From Euzebya rosea (GTDB lineage: Bacteria; Actinomycetota; Nitriliruptoria; Euzebyales; Euzebyaceae): a DNA stretch of 64,000 bases. Under the pieces are notes generated by a model, which did not search any database, was not told where the DNA came from, and saw only the letters and a list, made by a program, of their open reading frames with translations. This document shows, piece after piece, positions 50,947 through 61,051 of this stretch. Position 1 is the first letter of the stretch. Each line of letters opens with the position of its first letter. The stretch is taken from NCBI RefSeq assembly GCF_003073135.1, contig NZ_PGDQ01000005.1:248001-312000 (forward strand). The letters are read 5' to 3'. The position numbers and the translations under genes are program-made.

Positions 50947-52419
50947 GTGCTGCGCCTGCCCACCCGCTGCCTGGTCGTCCTGATCGGGCCGTCGAGCGCA
51001 GGGAAGTCCACGTGGGCAGCGCGGTACCTGCGGCCCGAGCAGGTCGTGGCCAGCGACGACCTGCGTGCCGTCGTGGGGGAGACCCGGCACGACCAGCGGG
51101 CGGGCAACGACGCCTTCGACCTGCTCGAACGCATCGTCGCCATGCGCCTGAAGAAGCGGCTGCTGACCGTCATCGACACGACCGGACTGCAGGCCGACCG
51201 GCGGGCCGCGTGGGTGGCCCTCGCCCACCGGCACGGGTTGCCCGCCTTCGCCGTCGTCTTCGACACACCAGCCGCGGAGGTCCGTGCCCGCAACGCCGCC
51301 CGCCTGCCGCGCATCCCGGCGGGGGCGCTGTCCCGCCAGATCCGGACGGCCGAGGTCACCACCGACGACCTGCTGCGCAGCGAGGGGTTCGACCGGGTCG
51401 TCCGTCCCGACGACGCCGTCGTCGTCCCGCCGGACCTGCTCGACGCCCCGTCCCTCCACCACCGCCAGACACAGGAGCCCGTCACCATGCGATTCGGCCT
51501 GCAGCTGCCCCGCTTCGACCCTGAACCGCCCGACCTGGCCAGCCACCTGCGCGAGGTCGCCCGGGCGGCGGAGGACGCCGGGTTCCACTCCCTCTGGGTC
51601 ATGGACCACCTGATGCAGATCCCCCAGGTCGGCAGGGAGTGGGAGGACATGCTGGAGTCGTGGACGACGCTGGCGTGGATGGCTGGCGTCACCGAACGGA
51701 TCCGGCTCGGCACGCTGGTCACCGGCATCACCTACCGCAACCCCGCACACCTCGCGAAGATCATCGCCACCGTCGACGTGCTCAGCGGGGGACGGGCCAT
51801 CGCGGGGCTCGGTGCCGCCTGGTTCGAACGGGAGCACGAGGCCTACGGCTGGGGGTTCCCCGACGTCGCCGACCGCTACGCCCGGCTGCGCGACGCCCTG
51901 CGACTGCTGCCGCTGATGTGGGGGCCCGGATCGCCACGCTTCGACGGCGAGACGATCACCGTGCCGGAGGCGATCTGCTACCCGCGCCCGCTGCAGGAGC
52001 AGGTGCCGATCCTGGTCGGCGGGTCCGGTGAACGAACCACCCTGCGGCTGGTCGCCGAACACGCCGACGCCTGCAACCTCTTCGGGGACCCCGAGACGGT
52101 GGCCCGCAAGCTGGAGGTGCTGCGCGGCCACTGCGCCGACGTCGACCGTCCGTTCGACGACATCGAGGTCACCACCCTCGGGACGGTCCTGGCCGCACCC
52201 GACGCCGACACGCTGGCCGGTCGGGTCGCCGAGCTGACCCGCCCCGACCGCGCGCCCGAGACCACCGCGGAGTCCCTCGGCGCCGGCACGATCGAGGACC
52301 AGATCGGCCGGTTCCGCGCCTACGCCGACGTCGGCGTCCACACCGCCATCATCAACCTGCCGGTCACCACCCCGGAACGGGTGGCCGAGCTGGCCCCCCT
52401 GGTGGCGGCGTTCGCCTGA
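50947..52419 (+). CDS. P-loop kinase fused to F420-type LLM oxidoreductase
   Basis: A 490-residue fusion. Residues about 1-170 are a small P-loop NTPase/kinase: Walker A LVVLIGPSSAGKSTWAARYL, then SDDLRAVVGET and TVIDTTGLQADRR, as in polynucleotide or zeta-toxin-like kinases. Residues about 180-490 start MRFGLQLPRFDPEPPDLASH and follow the bacterial luciferase-like monooxygenase fold (SLWVMDHLMQIPQVGREWED, RIRLGTLVTGITYRNPAHLA, VPILVGGSGERTTLRLVAEH), the F420-dependent type common in actinobacteria. An internal ATG at 51487 begins exactly at the LLM domain and could yield it separately. Substrates are unknown. Confidence 0.83.
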   Translation: MLRLPTRCLVVLIGPSSAGKSTWAARYLRPEQVVASDDLRAVVGETRHDQRAGNDAFDLLERIVAMRLKKRLLTVIDTTGLQADRRAAWVALAHRHGLPAFAVVFDTPAAEVRARNAARLPRIPAGALSRQIRTAEVTTDDLLRSEGFDRVVRPDDAVVVPPDLLDAPSLHHRQTQEPVTMRFGLQLPRFDPEPPDLASHLREVARAAEDAGFHSLWVMDHLMQIPQVGREWEDMLESWTTLAWMAGVTERIRLGTLVTGITYRNPAHLAKIIATVDVLSGGRAIAGLGAAWFEREHEAYGWGFPDVADRYARLRDALRLLPLMWGPGSPRFDGETITVPEAICYPRPLQEQVPILVGGSGERTTLRLVAEHADACNLFGDPETVARKLEVLRGHCADVDRPFDDIEVTTLGTVLAAPDADTLAGRVAELTRPDRAPETTAESLGAGTIEDQIGRFRAYADVGVHTAIINLPVTTPERVAELAPLVAAFA

Positions 52420-52471
52420 CCGACCCACGGGTCGATGGCGTTCGCGCCGCTGCCCGAGACGTGCAAGAGTG

Positions 52472-52489
52472 TTGACTTAACGCCGTTAA
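52472..52489 (+). promoter_or_regulatory. Operator-like palindrome upstream of the GMC oxidoreductase gene
   Basis: TTAACG-C-CGTTAA (52477-52489) is a perfect inverted repeat in an AT-rich spot and is overlapped by a -35-like TTGACT (52472-52477), 23 bp before ATG 52512. It is likely a repressor site, perhaps of a TetR-type protein; no regulator gene is adjacent. Confidence 0.45.
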
Positions 52490-52511
52490 CCGACCGAGCC
52501 GGAGGGCACCG

Positions 52512-54308
52512 ATGGCGCGAACGCACACCGACCGCATCGACACGATCGAGACCGACGTGGCGATCATCGGCTCCGGGTTCGGGGGCAGCGTTTCTGCCCT
52601 CCGCCTGACCGAGAAGGGCTACGACGTGACGGTGGTGGAGGAGGGGCGCCGCTGGACCGCCGAGACGCTGCCGACCACGAACCGACGGGTCGACAAGTTC
52701 TTCTGGTTCCCCCGGCTCGGCATGCGGGGCGCCCAGCGCATGACGCTGCTGAAGGACGTCTTCATCCTGTCGGGCGCGGCCGTCGGCGGTGGCTCGGTCA
52801 TCTACGCCAACACCCTCTACGAACCGCTGGAGCACTACTGGACCGACCGGGCGTGGGGCCACATCACCGACTGGCGTGACGAGCTGGCCGCCCACTACGA
52901 CCAGGCCAAGCGGATGCTGGGCGTGAACCAAGTGCCCTTCCACTCGCCGGCCGACGACCTGCTGCTGTCCATCGGCCGGCGCATGGGGGTGGAGGACACC
53001 TTCCACAAGACCGACGTGGGCGTCTGGTTCGGCACACCCGGCAGGACCGTCGAGGACCCCTACTTCGGCGGTGTCGGCCCTACCCGCACCGGCTGCATCA
53101 GGTGCGGCAACTGCATGGTCGGCTGCCGGCACAACGCCAAGAACTCCCTGGACCACAATTACCTGTACCTGGCCGAGAAGCAGGGCGCGCGGGTCGTGCC
53201 CGAACGCCGCGTGGTCGACATGCGGCGCGCCAGCGACGGGCGATGGGCGCTGCTGGCCGAGACGCCCGGGACGCCGCTGTGGCGGACCCCCGAACGGACC
53301 GTCATCCGGGCCGACCAGGTCATCTTCTCGGCCGGGTCGCTGGGCACCCAGAAGCTGCTGCATCGCTTCGCAGAGGATGGGCCGCTGGACCACATCTCGC
53401 CCCGCTTGGGCAGCCTGACCCGCACCAACTCCGAGGCGATCGTCGCCGCCAGCGCCGGGACCGACGGCGTCGACTACTCCAGGGGCGTGGCGATCACCGC
53501 GTCCATCCACGTCGACGAGCACACCCACATCGAGAACGTCCGCTACGGCAAGGGCAGCGACGCCATGCGCGGCATCACCGCACCCATGGTCGACGGTGGT
53601 GGCGCCATCCCCCGCCCCCTCCGCTTCCTCCTGATGCTGCTGACACGCCCGGGGGAGTTCTTCCGCAACCTCTTCCAGACCCGCTGGCCCGAGCGCACCG
53701 TCGCGCTGCTGGTCATGCAGTCCCTCGACAACTCCCTGCAGACGATCCGCAAGCGCACCCCGTTCGGGTCGTTCCTGTCCACCGAGCAGGGTCACGGGTC
53801 ACCGAACCCGACGTGGATCCCCGCGGCGAACGAGGCGGCCAGGATCGGTGCGGAGGAGATGGGCGGCACCGCGGTCGGGTCGATCTTCGAGGCGACGCTC
53901 AACGTGCCCACCACCGCACACATCATCGGCGGCGCGCCGATCGGCGACTCACCCGAGACCGGCGTGATCGATCCGTACCACCGCCTGTACGGGCACGAGG
54001 GCATCCACGTCTGCGACGGCGCGGCCATCACCGCCAACCTCGGGGTGAACCCGTCGTTGTCGATCACGGCGATGACGGAACGGGCCATGTCGCTGTGGCC
54101 CAACAAGGGGGAGGAGGACCCTCGGCCCCCGCTGGGTGCGCCCTATCGGCGCGTGGCCCCCGTGCCGCCGCGGTCGCCGGCCGTCCCCGCCGACGCCCCC
54201 GCGGCGCTGCGCCGGGGGTGGGGCCCGCCGCGTCGACGGCGCGACGGCGAACCTCCTCCAGGTTGCGGGTCATCGACTCGCGGAAGGCGGCGAGGCGGCC
54301 CTCGATGA
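52512..54308 (+). CDS. GMC-family FAD oxidoreductase (cholesterol-oxidase-like)
   Basis: A 598-residue flavoprotein. The FAD dinucleotide fold is VAIIGSGFGGSVSALRLTEK near residue 16, with LSGAAVGGGSVIYANTLYEP near 87. A cysteine cluster TGCIRCGNCMVGCRHNAKNS near 193 recalls an Fe-S or zinc site. The C-terminal catalytic part has PTTAHIIGGAPIGDSPETGV and GIHVCDGAAITANLGVNPSL with the GMC His/Asn region. It resembles actinobacterial cholesterol-oxidase-like GMC enzymes that act on sterols or other alcohols. The last ~60 residues are Pro/Arg-rich, lack similarity and lie antisense to the SRPBCC gene, so the functional end may be near 54120. Confidence 0.87.
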   Translation: MARTHTDRIDTIETDVAIIGSGFGGSVSALRLTEKGYDVTVVEEGRRWTAETLPTTNRRVDKFFWFPRLGMRGAQRMTLLKDVFILSGAAVGGGSVIYANTLYEPLEHYWTDRAWGHITDWRDELAAHYDQAKRMLGVNQVPFHSPADDLLLSIGRRMGVEDTFHKTDVGVWFGTPGRTVEDPYFGGVGPTRTGCIRCGNCMVGCRHNAKNSLDHNYLYLAEKQGARVVPERRVVDMRRASDGRWALLAETPGTPLWRTPERTVIRADQVIFSAGSLGTQKLLHRFAEDGPLDHISPRLGSLTRTNSEAIVAASAGTDGVDYSRGVAITASIHVDEHTHIENVRYGKGSDAMRGITAPMVDGGGAIPRPLRFLLMLLTRPGEFFRNLFQTRWPERTVALLVMQSLDNSLQTIRKRTPFGSFLSTEQGHGSPNPTWIPAANEAARIGAEEMGGTAVGSIFEATLNVPTTAHIIGGAPIGDSPETGVIDPYHRLYGHEGIHVCDGAAITANLGVNPSLSITAMTERAMSLWPNKGEEDPRPPLGAPYRRVAPVPPRSPAVPADAPAALRRGWGPPRRRRDGEPPPGCGSSTRGRRRGGPR

Positions 54309-54726
54309 TCTGCTCCTCCTGGTCGGGGTTCTGCCTGATCGCCCACGTGAGACCGGAGCGGCCCGGTCCCAGCCGCACCCATTGCGTGACCGTCGTCCCG
54401 TCGTCGGAGGGGGAGAGCTCGAACCCGAAGGCGGAGTAGGCCCCGTGTTCGCTGTCGTGGCCGGGGACCCACGTGAAGCGGCGCGGGGGGTCCAGCTCGG
54501 TGATCACGCAGCGGGCCGTCCAGGCCAGGTCGCCGCGACGGTTGTGGCCGTCGAACCGGGCGCCCACGGCGGGTTCGGCGTGTCCGTCCACCCACTCGAC
54601 TCGCTGCAGCTCGGGGCTGTGGTCCACCGGCAGCGTGATGTCGGTCACGATCGGCCAGATGGCCTCCGGCGTCGCCGGGATGTCCAGCTGGACGGCAGTC
54701 GTCGGCTCGTCGTCGAAGCGCACCAT
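54064..54726 (-). CDS. SRPBCC-fold (polyketide cyclase/START-like) protein
   Basis: A 220-residue protein. Residues about 10-150 have the SRPBCC pattern: VQLDIPATPEAIWPIVTDIT, RVEWVDGHAEPAVGARFDGH, ARCVITELDPPRRFTWVPGH and VTQWVRLGPGRSGLTWAIRQ. It would bind a hydrophobic ligand in a helix-grip pocket. The last ~50 residues are Pro/Arg-rich, without similarity, and overlap the GMC gene on the other strand by 245 bp. ATG 54726 is placed 7 nt after a TAGGCT -10 box. Ligand unknown. Confidence 0.8.
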   Translation of the reverse strand: MVRFDDEPTTAVQLDIPATPEAIWPIVTDITLPVDHSPELQRVEWVDGHAEPAVGARFDGHNRRGDLAWTARCVITELDPPRRFTWVPGHDSEHGAYSAFGFELSPSDDGTTVTQWVRLGPGRSGLTWAIRQNPDQEEQIIEGRLAAFRESMTRNLEEVRRRAVDAAGPTPGAAPRGRRRGRPATAAARGPRADRAHPAGAEGPPPPCWATATWPVPSSP

Positions 54727-54733
54727 GGTCGGC

Positions 54734-54739
54734 AGCCTA
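54734..54739 (-). promoter_or_regulatory. Leaderless -10 element of the SRPBCC gene
   Basis: TAGGCT on the minus strand, 7 nt before ATG 54726. Confidence 0.55.
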
Positions 54740-54799
54740 CGACGGAAGGGCACGGTCCCGTCGGCCTCCGGCAAAGCGGTAGTAAAGATCATTACGAAA

Positions 54800-54826
54800 G
54801 GGAACCCGGGACGGTTGAAACGCGTC
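54800..54826 (+). promoter_or_regulatory. Candidate ECF-sigma promoter
   Basis: GGGAAC (54800-54805), 17 nt, then CGTC (54823-54826). This is the GGAAC-N16-18-CGTY layout used by many extracytoplasmic-function sigma factors, about 85 nt before the small-protein gene at 54913. It follows an AT-rich stretch with an imperfect palindrome around TAGTAAAGATCATTACGA. Confidence 0.45.
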
Positions 54827-54912
54827 TCGAGGGGAAGGGTGGGCCGCGTACACGGGTTCACCCCGAGACCGGCCCGAACCGCGGGCACACCACACCATTC
54901 AAGGGGACCACG

Positions 54913-55167
54913 ATGACCAACGAGATGACGACCGAACAGCTCGTGTCCCAGCTCGTCCTTGCCGCCCAGTGGGACGAAGGGATGCACGAGGCCGCCCCCG
55001 TCCGCGCCGCCGCGCAGATGCTCGGGATCGACCCGAGCGACCGGCGCCTGGACGGCGTCACGGCCCTGGTGGCCGCCGCCACCGACATGAACTGGCAGGA
55101 GCGCGTCGGCTACGCCGCCCACCTGCTGCTGGTCGACGACGTGGCCGAGGTGCCGGTCGCCGCCTAG
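54913..55167 (+). CDS. Small protein of unknown function
   Basis: An 84-residue, mostly helical acidic protein starting MTNEMTTEQLVSQLVLAAQW, with RAAAQMLGIDPSDRRLDGVT and a hydrophobic C-terminus YAAHLLLVDDVAEVPVAA. I do not recognise the family. It has an AAGGGG ribosome site before ATG 54913, a good hairpin after its stop (55176) and a candidate ECF-type promoter upstream. It therefore looks like a genuine single-gene unit that may respond to envelope or redox stress. Confidence 0.65.
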   Translation: MTNEMTTEQLVSQLVLAAQWDEGMHEAAPVRAAAQMLGIDPSDRRLDGVTALVAAATDMNWQERVGYAAHLLLVDDVAEVPVAA

Positions 55168-55175
55168 CACCCCGA

Positions 55176-55197
55176 GTGCCCGCCGATCAGCGGGCAC
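55176..55197. terminator. Terminator-like hairpin after the small-protein gene
   Basis: GTGCCCGC (55176-55183) pairs perfectly with GCGGGCAC (55190-55197), loop CGATCA, 8 bp after the stop. Confidence 0.55.
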
Positions 55198-55312
55198 CAC
55201 CACAGGACGTCATGCCGAACCGTCCCGGGTCGCCCTCGAGCACTCGACACCGTACGGCCCCTGACACACCGAGACGACGACGCTGGCTCCCCCCGGCGTC
55301 GTCGGCGCTTTT

Positions 55313-55360
55313 CGGCACGATCGGGGCCTGCGTCGCGCATGGCCGACGCCGGCCCCGATC
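55313..55360. repeat. Dispersed GATCGGGGCC inverted repeat
   Basis: GATCGGGGCC (55319-55328) and its complement GGCCCCGATC (55351-55360) flank a 22-bp spacer. The left arm and following bases match 13887-13908 inside priA at 21 of 22 positions. Confidence 0.65.
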
Positions 55361-55403
55361 GCGCCAGCAGGGGGCGGCGCAGTCGACCCCCCCGGGCCGG
55401 GGT

Positions 55404-55469
55404 CAGCGGGCCGCCGGGGTCGGCGGGCGGTCGGGGTCGGCGGGCCGCCGGGTCAGCGGGCGGTCGGGG

Positions 55470-55487
<18 letters not shown>
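55404..55487 (+). repeat. Tandem repeat of about 17 bp, five units
   Basis: Units follow GGGGTC(A/G)GCGGGC(C/G)G(C/T)C with small variations and alternate in a 34-bp pattern. The last unit contains the stop codon of the minus-strand E1 gene; the earlier ones also contain in-frame stops. This suggests growth by duplication of the gene's 3' end. Confidence 0.65.
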
Positions 55488-57710
<2,223 letters not shown>

Positions 57711-57718
57711 GGCGCGGG

Positions 57719-57724
57719 AGCGTA
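57719..57724 (-). promoter_or_regulatory. Leaderless -10 element of the E1 gene
   Basis: TACGCT on the minus strand, 8 nt before ATG 57710. Confidence 0.55.
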
Positions 57725-57786
57725 CCGGCACGACCGCCCCGACGACGTGCGCCGGCCCCGCCCGGTCGAACGGCCACCCCGACGTA

Positions 57787-57816
57787 TTGCATACGTGATG
57801 CATATCCATGCACACT
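57787..57816 (+). promoter_or_regulatory. argC promoter overlapped by ARG-box-like palindromes
   Basis: TTGCAT (57787-57792) and CACACT (57811-57816), 18 nt apart, can serve as -35 and -10, 6 nt before ATG 57823. Over them lie TGCAT-N5-ATGCA (57788-57802) and TGCAT-N4-ATGCA (57799-57812), sharing bases. They sit in a conspicuous AT-rich patch. This fits tandem ArgR operator sites; argR ends this operon. Confidence 0.6.
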
Positions 57817-57822
57817 GTCGGA

Positions 57823-58833
57823 ATGGATACAGGCATCGTCGGTGGATCCGGCTACGGAGGTGGCGAGCTGCTGCGGCTGCTCGCGGGACATCCCACCCTG
57901 AAGGTTCGCACCATCGCGGCCGGTTCGCGCGCAGGCGAGGACCTCTCGGCGGTCTTCCCCCACCTCAACGCCTCCGGCACCCTCGCGCCCTCGACCCCCG
58001 AGGCGCTCGAGGGCTGCGACCTGGTGTTCCTCGCCACCCCGCACGCCGTGTCGATGGAGCTGGCGCCGCCGCTGCTGGCGCAGGGCACGACGGTCGTCGA
58101 CCTGTCCGGCGCCTTCCGGCTGCCCGCGGAGGTGTTCGAGGAGTGGTACCGCATGGACCACACCGCTCCCGAGCTGACACCCGCCGTCTACGGCCTGCCG
58201 GAGCTGAACCGCGACGCCATCGCCGGCGCCGACCTCGTCGCCGGCCCGGGCTGCTACCCGACCGCCACCCTGCTGGGCCTCAAGCCCCTCGCCGGGCTGG
58301 TCGACCCTGCGACGCTCACCATCGTCGGCATGTCCGGGACCAGCGGTGCCGGACGTGGCCTGCGCGACACCCTCCACGTCTCGCACGCCACCGCCAACAC
58401 CGCTGCCTACGGCGCGCCGACCCATCGGCACACCCCCGAGATCGAGCAGCAGTGGAGCGCCCTCACCGGCGCCGACCATCCCGTCAGCTTCACCCCGCAC
58501 CTCGTCCCGCAGGTCCGCGGCATGGTCGTCACCCTCAACGCCCAGATGCTTGACGCCGGCAACGCCGACGCCGTGCTGGCGGCCTTCCACGACGCCTACG
58601 ACGCCGAACCCTTCGTGACCGTCGTCGACGGCTGGCCCGAGTCGACCCACGTCGTCGGCGCCAACACCGCCCACGTCGGCGCCGCCGTCGACCCGCGCAC
58701 CGGCCGGGTCACCGTGTCCTGCGCGATCGACAACCTGACCAAGGGCGCCGCGGGACAGGCCGTCCAGGCCGCCAACGTCGCCCTCGGCCTGCCCGAGGCC
58801 GCCGGCCTGCCCACCATGGCGGTCTACCCGTGA
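57823..58833 (+). CDS. argC: N-acetyl-gamma-glutamyl-phosphate reductase
   Basis: A 336-residue NADPH enzyme for the third step of arginine synthesis. The Rossmann start is TGIVGGSGYGGGELLRLLAG. The active-site Cys is in VAGPGCYPTATLLGLKPLAG near residue 143, followed by GMSGTSGAGRGLRDTLH, TPEIEQQW and SFTPHLVPQVRGMVVTLN. ATG 57823 is chosen over ATG 57808 because the latter lies inside the operator/promoter; both keep the fold. It overlaps argJ by 4 bp. Confidence 0.94.
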   Translation: MDTGIVGGSGYGGGELLRLLAGHPTLKVRTIAAGSRAGEDLSAVFPHLNASGTLAPSTPEALEGCDLVFLATPHAVSMELAPPLLAQGTTVVDLSGAFRLPAEVFEEWYRMDHTAPELTPAVYGLPELNRDAIAGADLVAGPGCYPTATLLGLKPLAGLVDPATLTIVGMSGTSGAGRGLRDTLHVSHATANTAAYGAPTHRHTPEIEQQWSALTGADHPVSFTPHLVPQVRGMVVTLNAQMLDAGNADAVLAAFHDAYDAEPFVTVVDGWPESTHVVGANTAHVGAAVDPRTGRVTVSCAIDNLTKGAAGQAVQAANVALGLPEAAGLPTMAVYP

Positions 58834-60080
58834 GCCCCGACCCCACCGACCAGCCCATCGACGAGCAGGACGAACCCGTCCACCAGATCATGCCGCTCGA
58901 CGACGGCGTGACCGCCCCGTGGGGCTTCGCCGCGGGTGGCATCACCGCCGGCCTGAAGGGCAGCGGCCGGCCCGACATGGCCATCGTCGTCGCCGACGAC
59001 GTGGCAACGGCCACCGCCGTCTTCACGGCCAACCGGATCCAGGCGGCGCCCGTCACCGTGTCCCGCGAACACCTGCTCGCCACCGGCGGACGTGCCCGGG
59101 CGGTCGTCCTCAACAGCGGCAGCGCCAACGTGTGCTGCGGCCCCGAGGGACTCCAGCTGGCCCGCGACGCCGCCGCGGCAACCGCCGAGGCGCTCGGCTG
59201 CGACCCCGAGGAGGTCCTGCTGTGCTCCACCGGCGTGATCGGTGAGCCCATCCCCGCGCAGCCCTACCTCGACGGCATCGCCCCCCTGGTCGCCGCGGCC
59301 GACCCCAACGGCGGGCTGGACGCGGCCGAAGCCATCATGACGACCGACCTGGTCAGCAAGGAGTCGGCGGTCCACGTCACCGACGACGAGGGCGGCTCGG
59401 CCACCATCGGCGGCATGTGCAAGGGGTCGGGGATGATCGCCCCGTCCCTTGCCACGATGCTCGCCGTCGTCACCACCGACGCCCCGCTGGACCCGCTCGT
59501 CGCCGACGGGATGCTCCGGCGTGCGGTCGACGCGACGTTCAACCGGGTCAGCGTCGACGGGGTCATCAGCACCAACGACACCATCGTGTTCCTGGCCGGC
59601 GGCACCGCCGTGACCCCACCCTCCAACACCGCCATCGAGGCGGGCCTGCACGCCGTCCTGGCCGACCTCGCCATCCAGATGGTGCGGGACGGCGAGGGCG
59701 CCGAGCACGTCATCCACCTCACCGTCTCGGGTGCCGCCACCGAGGCCGACGCCCTCGCGGTCGCCCGCAGGGTCGGCGACGACAACCTCGTCAAGACCGC
59801 CTTCGCCGGGGCCGACCCCAACTGGGGGAGGATCATCGCCGCCGTCGGCGCGGCCGGCGTCGACATCGACCCGACCGGCATCGAGATCGCCATCGCCGGA
59901 CACGTCGTCTGCCGCGGGGGTGTCAAGGCCGACTTCGACCGGGCCGCCGCCAGCGAGGCCATGCAGGCCCCCGACGTCGATGTCCGCATCGACCTCGGCC
60001 TCGGCAGCGGCCGGGCCACCTTCATCACCTGTGACCTGACGCACGGGTACATCACGATCAACGCGGAGTACACGACATGA
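58830..60080 (+). CDS. argJ: Ornithine acetyltransferase / N-acetylglutamate synthase
   Basis: A 416-residue self-cleaving enzyme that moves the acetyl group from acetylornithine back to glutamate. Cleavage occurs before the Thr in GMIAPSLATMLAVVTTDAPL near residue 210; most relatives read APNMATML, so the flanking residues vary but the Thr is kept. Other motifs are LNSGSANVCCG near 93, RVSVDGVISTNDTIVFLAGG, GADPNWGRIIAAVG and the C-terminal GYITINAEYTT. GTG 58830 overlaps argC; the stop overlaps argB (ATGA). Confidence 0.94.
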   Translation: MSPDPTDQPIDEQDEPVHQIMPLDDGVTAPWGFAAGGITAGLKGSGRPDMAIVVADDVATATAVFTANRIQAAPVTVSREHLLATGGRARAVVLNSGSANVCCGPEGLQLARDAAAATAEALGCDPEEVLLCSTGVIGEPIPAQPYLDGIAPLVAAADPNGGLDAAEAIMTTDLVSKESAVHVTDDEGGSATIGGMCKGSGMIAPSLATMLAVVTTDAPLDPLVADGMLRRAVDATFNRVSVDGVISTNDTIVFLAGGTAVTPPSNTAIEAGLHAVLADLAIQMVRDGEGAEHVIHLTVSGAATEADALAVARRVGDDNLVKTAFAGADPNWGRIIAAVGAAGVDIDPTGIEIAIAGHVVCRGGVKADFDRAAASEAMQAPDVDVRIDLGLGSGRATFITCDLTHGYITINAEYTT

Positions 60081-61051
60081 CGGCCGAGGTGCTGGTCAAC
60101 GACCGGCTGAAGCTGGCGCAGGACAAGGCGAGGGTGCTGCAGGAGGCCCTGCCGTGGATGACTCGGTGGGCTGGCCAGACGCTGGTGGTCAAGTACGGGG
60201 GCAACGCCCTCGCGAGGACACCACTGGACCGCAGCGAGGGCGGCCGTCCGGAGGACGGCGAGACCAACACCGCGCTGACGCCGACCGACACCGGACCCGG
60301 TGAGGACCCGTCGTTCGCGCGGGACATCGCGTTGCTGCACTCCGTGGGCGTCCGCGTCGTCGTCGTGCACGGCGGCGGCCCGCAGATCAGCCAGCTGGCC
60401 GACCGGCTCGGCCTGGAGACCGCGTTCGTCGACGGGCGCCGGGTCACCGACGCCCCGACGCTGCAGGCCGTCCAGATGGCGCTCCTCGGCCAGGTCAACC
60501 CGATGCTGGTGCGGATGATCTCCGACGCCGGTGCCCCGGCCGTCGGCGTAGCGGGCACCGATTCCAGCCAGGTCATCGCCGTGCAGCACGACCCCCGGAT
60601 GGGCTTCGTCGGCCGGGTCGACCACGTCGACCCCCAGCTGCTCGACCAGATGCTGGACTCCGGTCGGATCCCCGTCATGGCGACGTTGTGCAGCACCGCC
60701 GACGGGCAGACGGTCAACGTCAACGCCGACGAGGTCGCCGGCGCCGTGGCCCAGGCCCTCGGCGCCGACAAGCTGATCTACCTCACCAACGTGGCCGGCC
60801 TCTACGAGAACTTCGGCACCCCCGACTCCACCCTCCTCAGCGAGGTCGGCGTCGGTCGCCTGCGGCAGATGATCGCTGACGACGAGCTGGTCACCGGCAT
60901 GATCCCCAAGGTCGCCAGCATCGTGGCCGCCTTGGACGGGGGCGTCCCCCAGGCGCACCTCCTCGACGGCCGCATCGAGCACGCCATCCTGCTGGAGATC
61001 TTCACCGACTCCGGCATCGGCACCATGATCCTCCCGGAGCCCGCACCGTGA
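60077..61051 (+). CDS. argB: N-acetylglutamate kinase
   Basis: A 324-residue amino-acid kinase that phosphorylates N-acetylglutamate and is usually the feedback-controlled step. Motifs: TLVVKYGGNAL near residue 36, VVVVHGGGPQISQLADRLGL near 95, VNVNADEVAGAVAQALGADK and LVTGMIPKVASIVAALDGGV. Compared with common homologues it has a hydrophilic insert of about 25 residues after KYGGNA (DRSEGGRPEDGETNTALTPT region). Overlaps argJ and argD by 4 bp each. Confidence 0.94.
   Translation: MTAEVLVNDRLKLAQDKARVLQEALPWMTRWAGQTLVVKYGGNALARTPLDRSEGGRPEDGETNTALTPTDTGPGEDPSFARDIALLHSVGVRVVVVHGGGPQISQLADRLGLETAFVDGRRVTDAPTLQAVQMALLGQVNPMLVRMISDAGAPAVGVAGTDSSQVIAVQHDPRMGFVGRVDHVDPQLLDQMLDSGRIPVMATLCSTADGQTVNVNADEVAGAVAQALGADKLIYLTNVAGLYENFGTPDSTLLSEVGVGRLRQMIADDELVTGMIPKVASIVAALDGGVPQAHLLDGRIEHAILLEIFTDSGIGTMILPEPAP

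Larger units (their letters stand above)
55168..55469 (+). other. Intergenic region with terminator, GATCGGGGCC repeat and tandem repeat
   Basis: 302 bp between converging genes. It contains the hairpin at 55176-55197, a CCCCGGCGTCGTCGG stretch, the inverted repeat 55319-55360 and a tandem repeat from 55404 that runs into the end of the E1 gene. No gene is supportable. Confidence 0.7.

Noticed and set aside
52477-52489. KstR-type sterol operator before the GMC oxidoreductase
   Set aside because: KstR sites have AAC-NN-GTT; here the half-sites AAC and GTT are separated by three bases, so the match fails on spacing.
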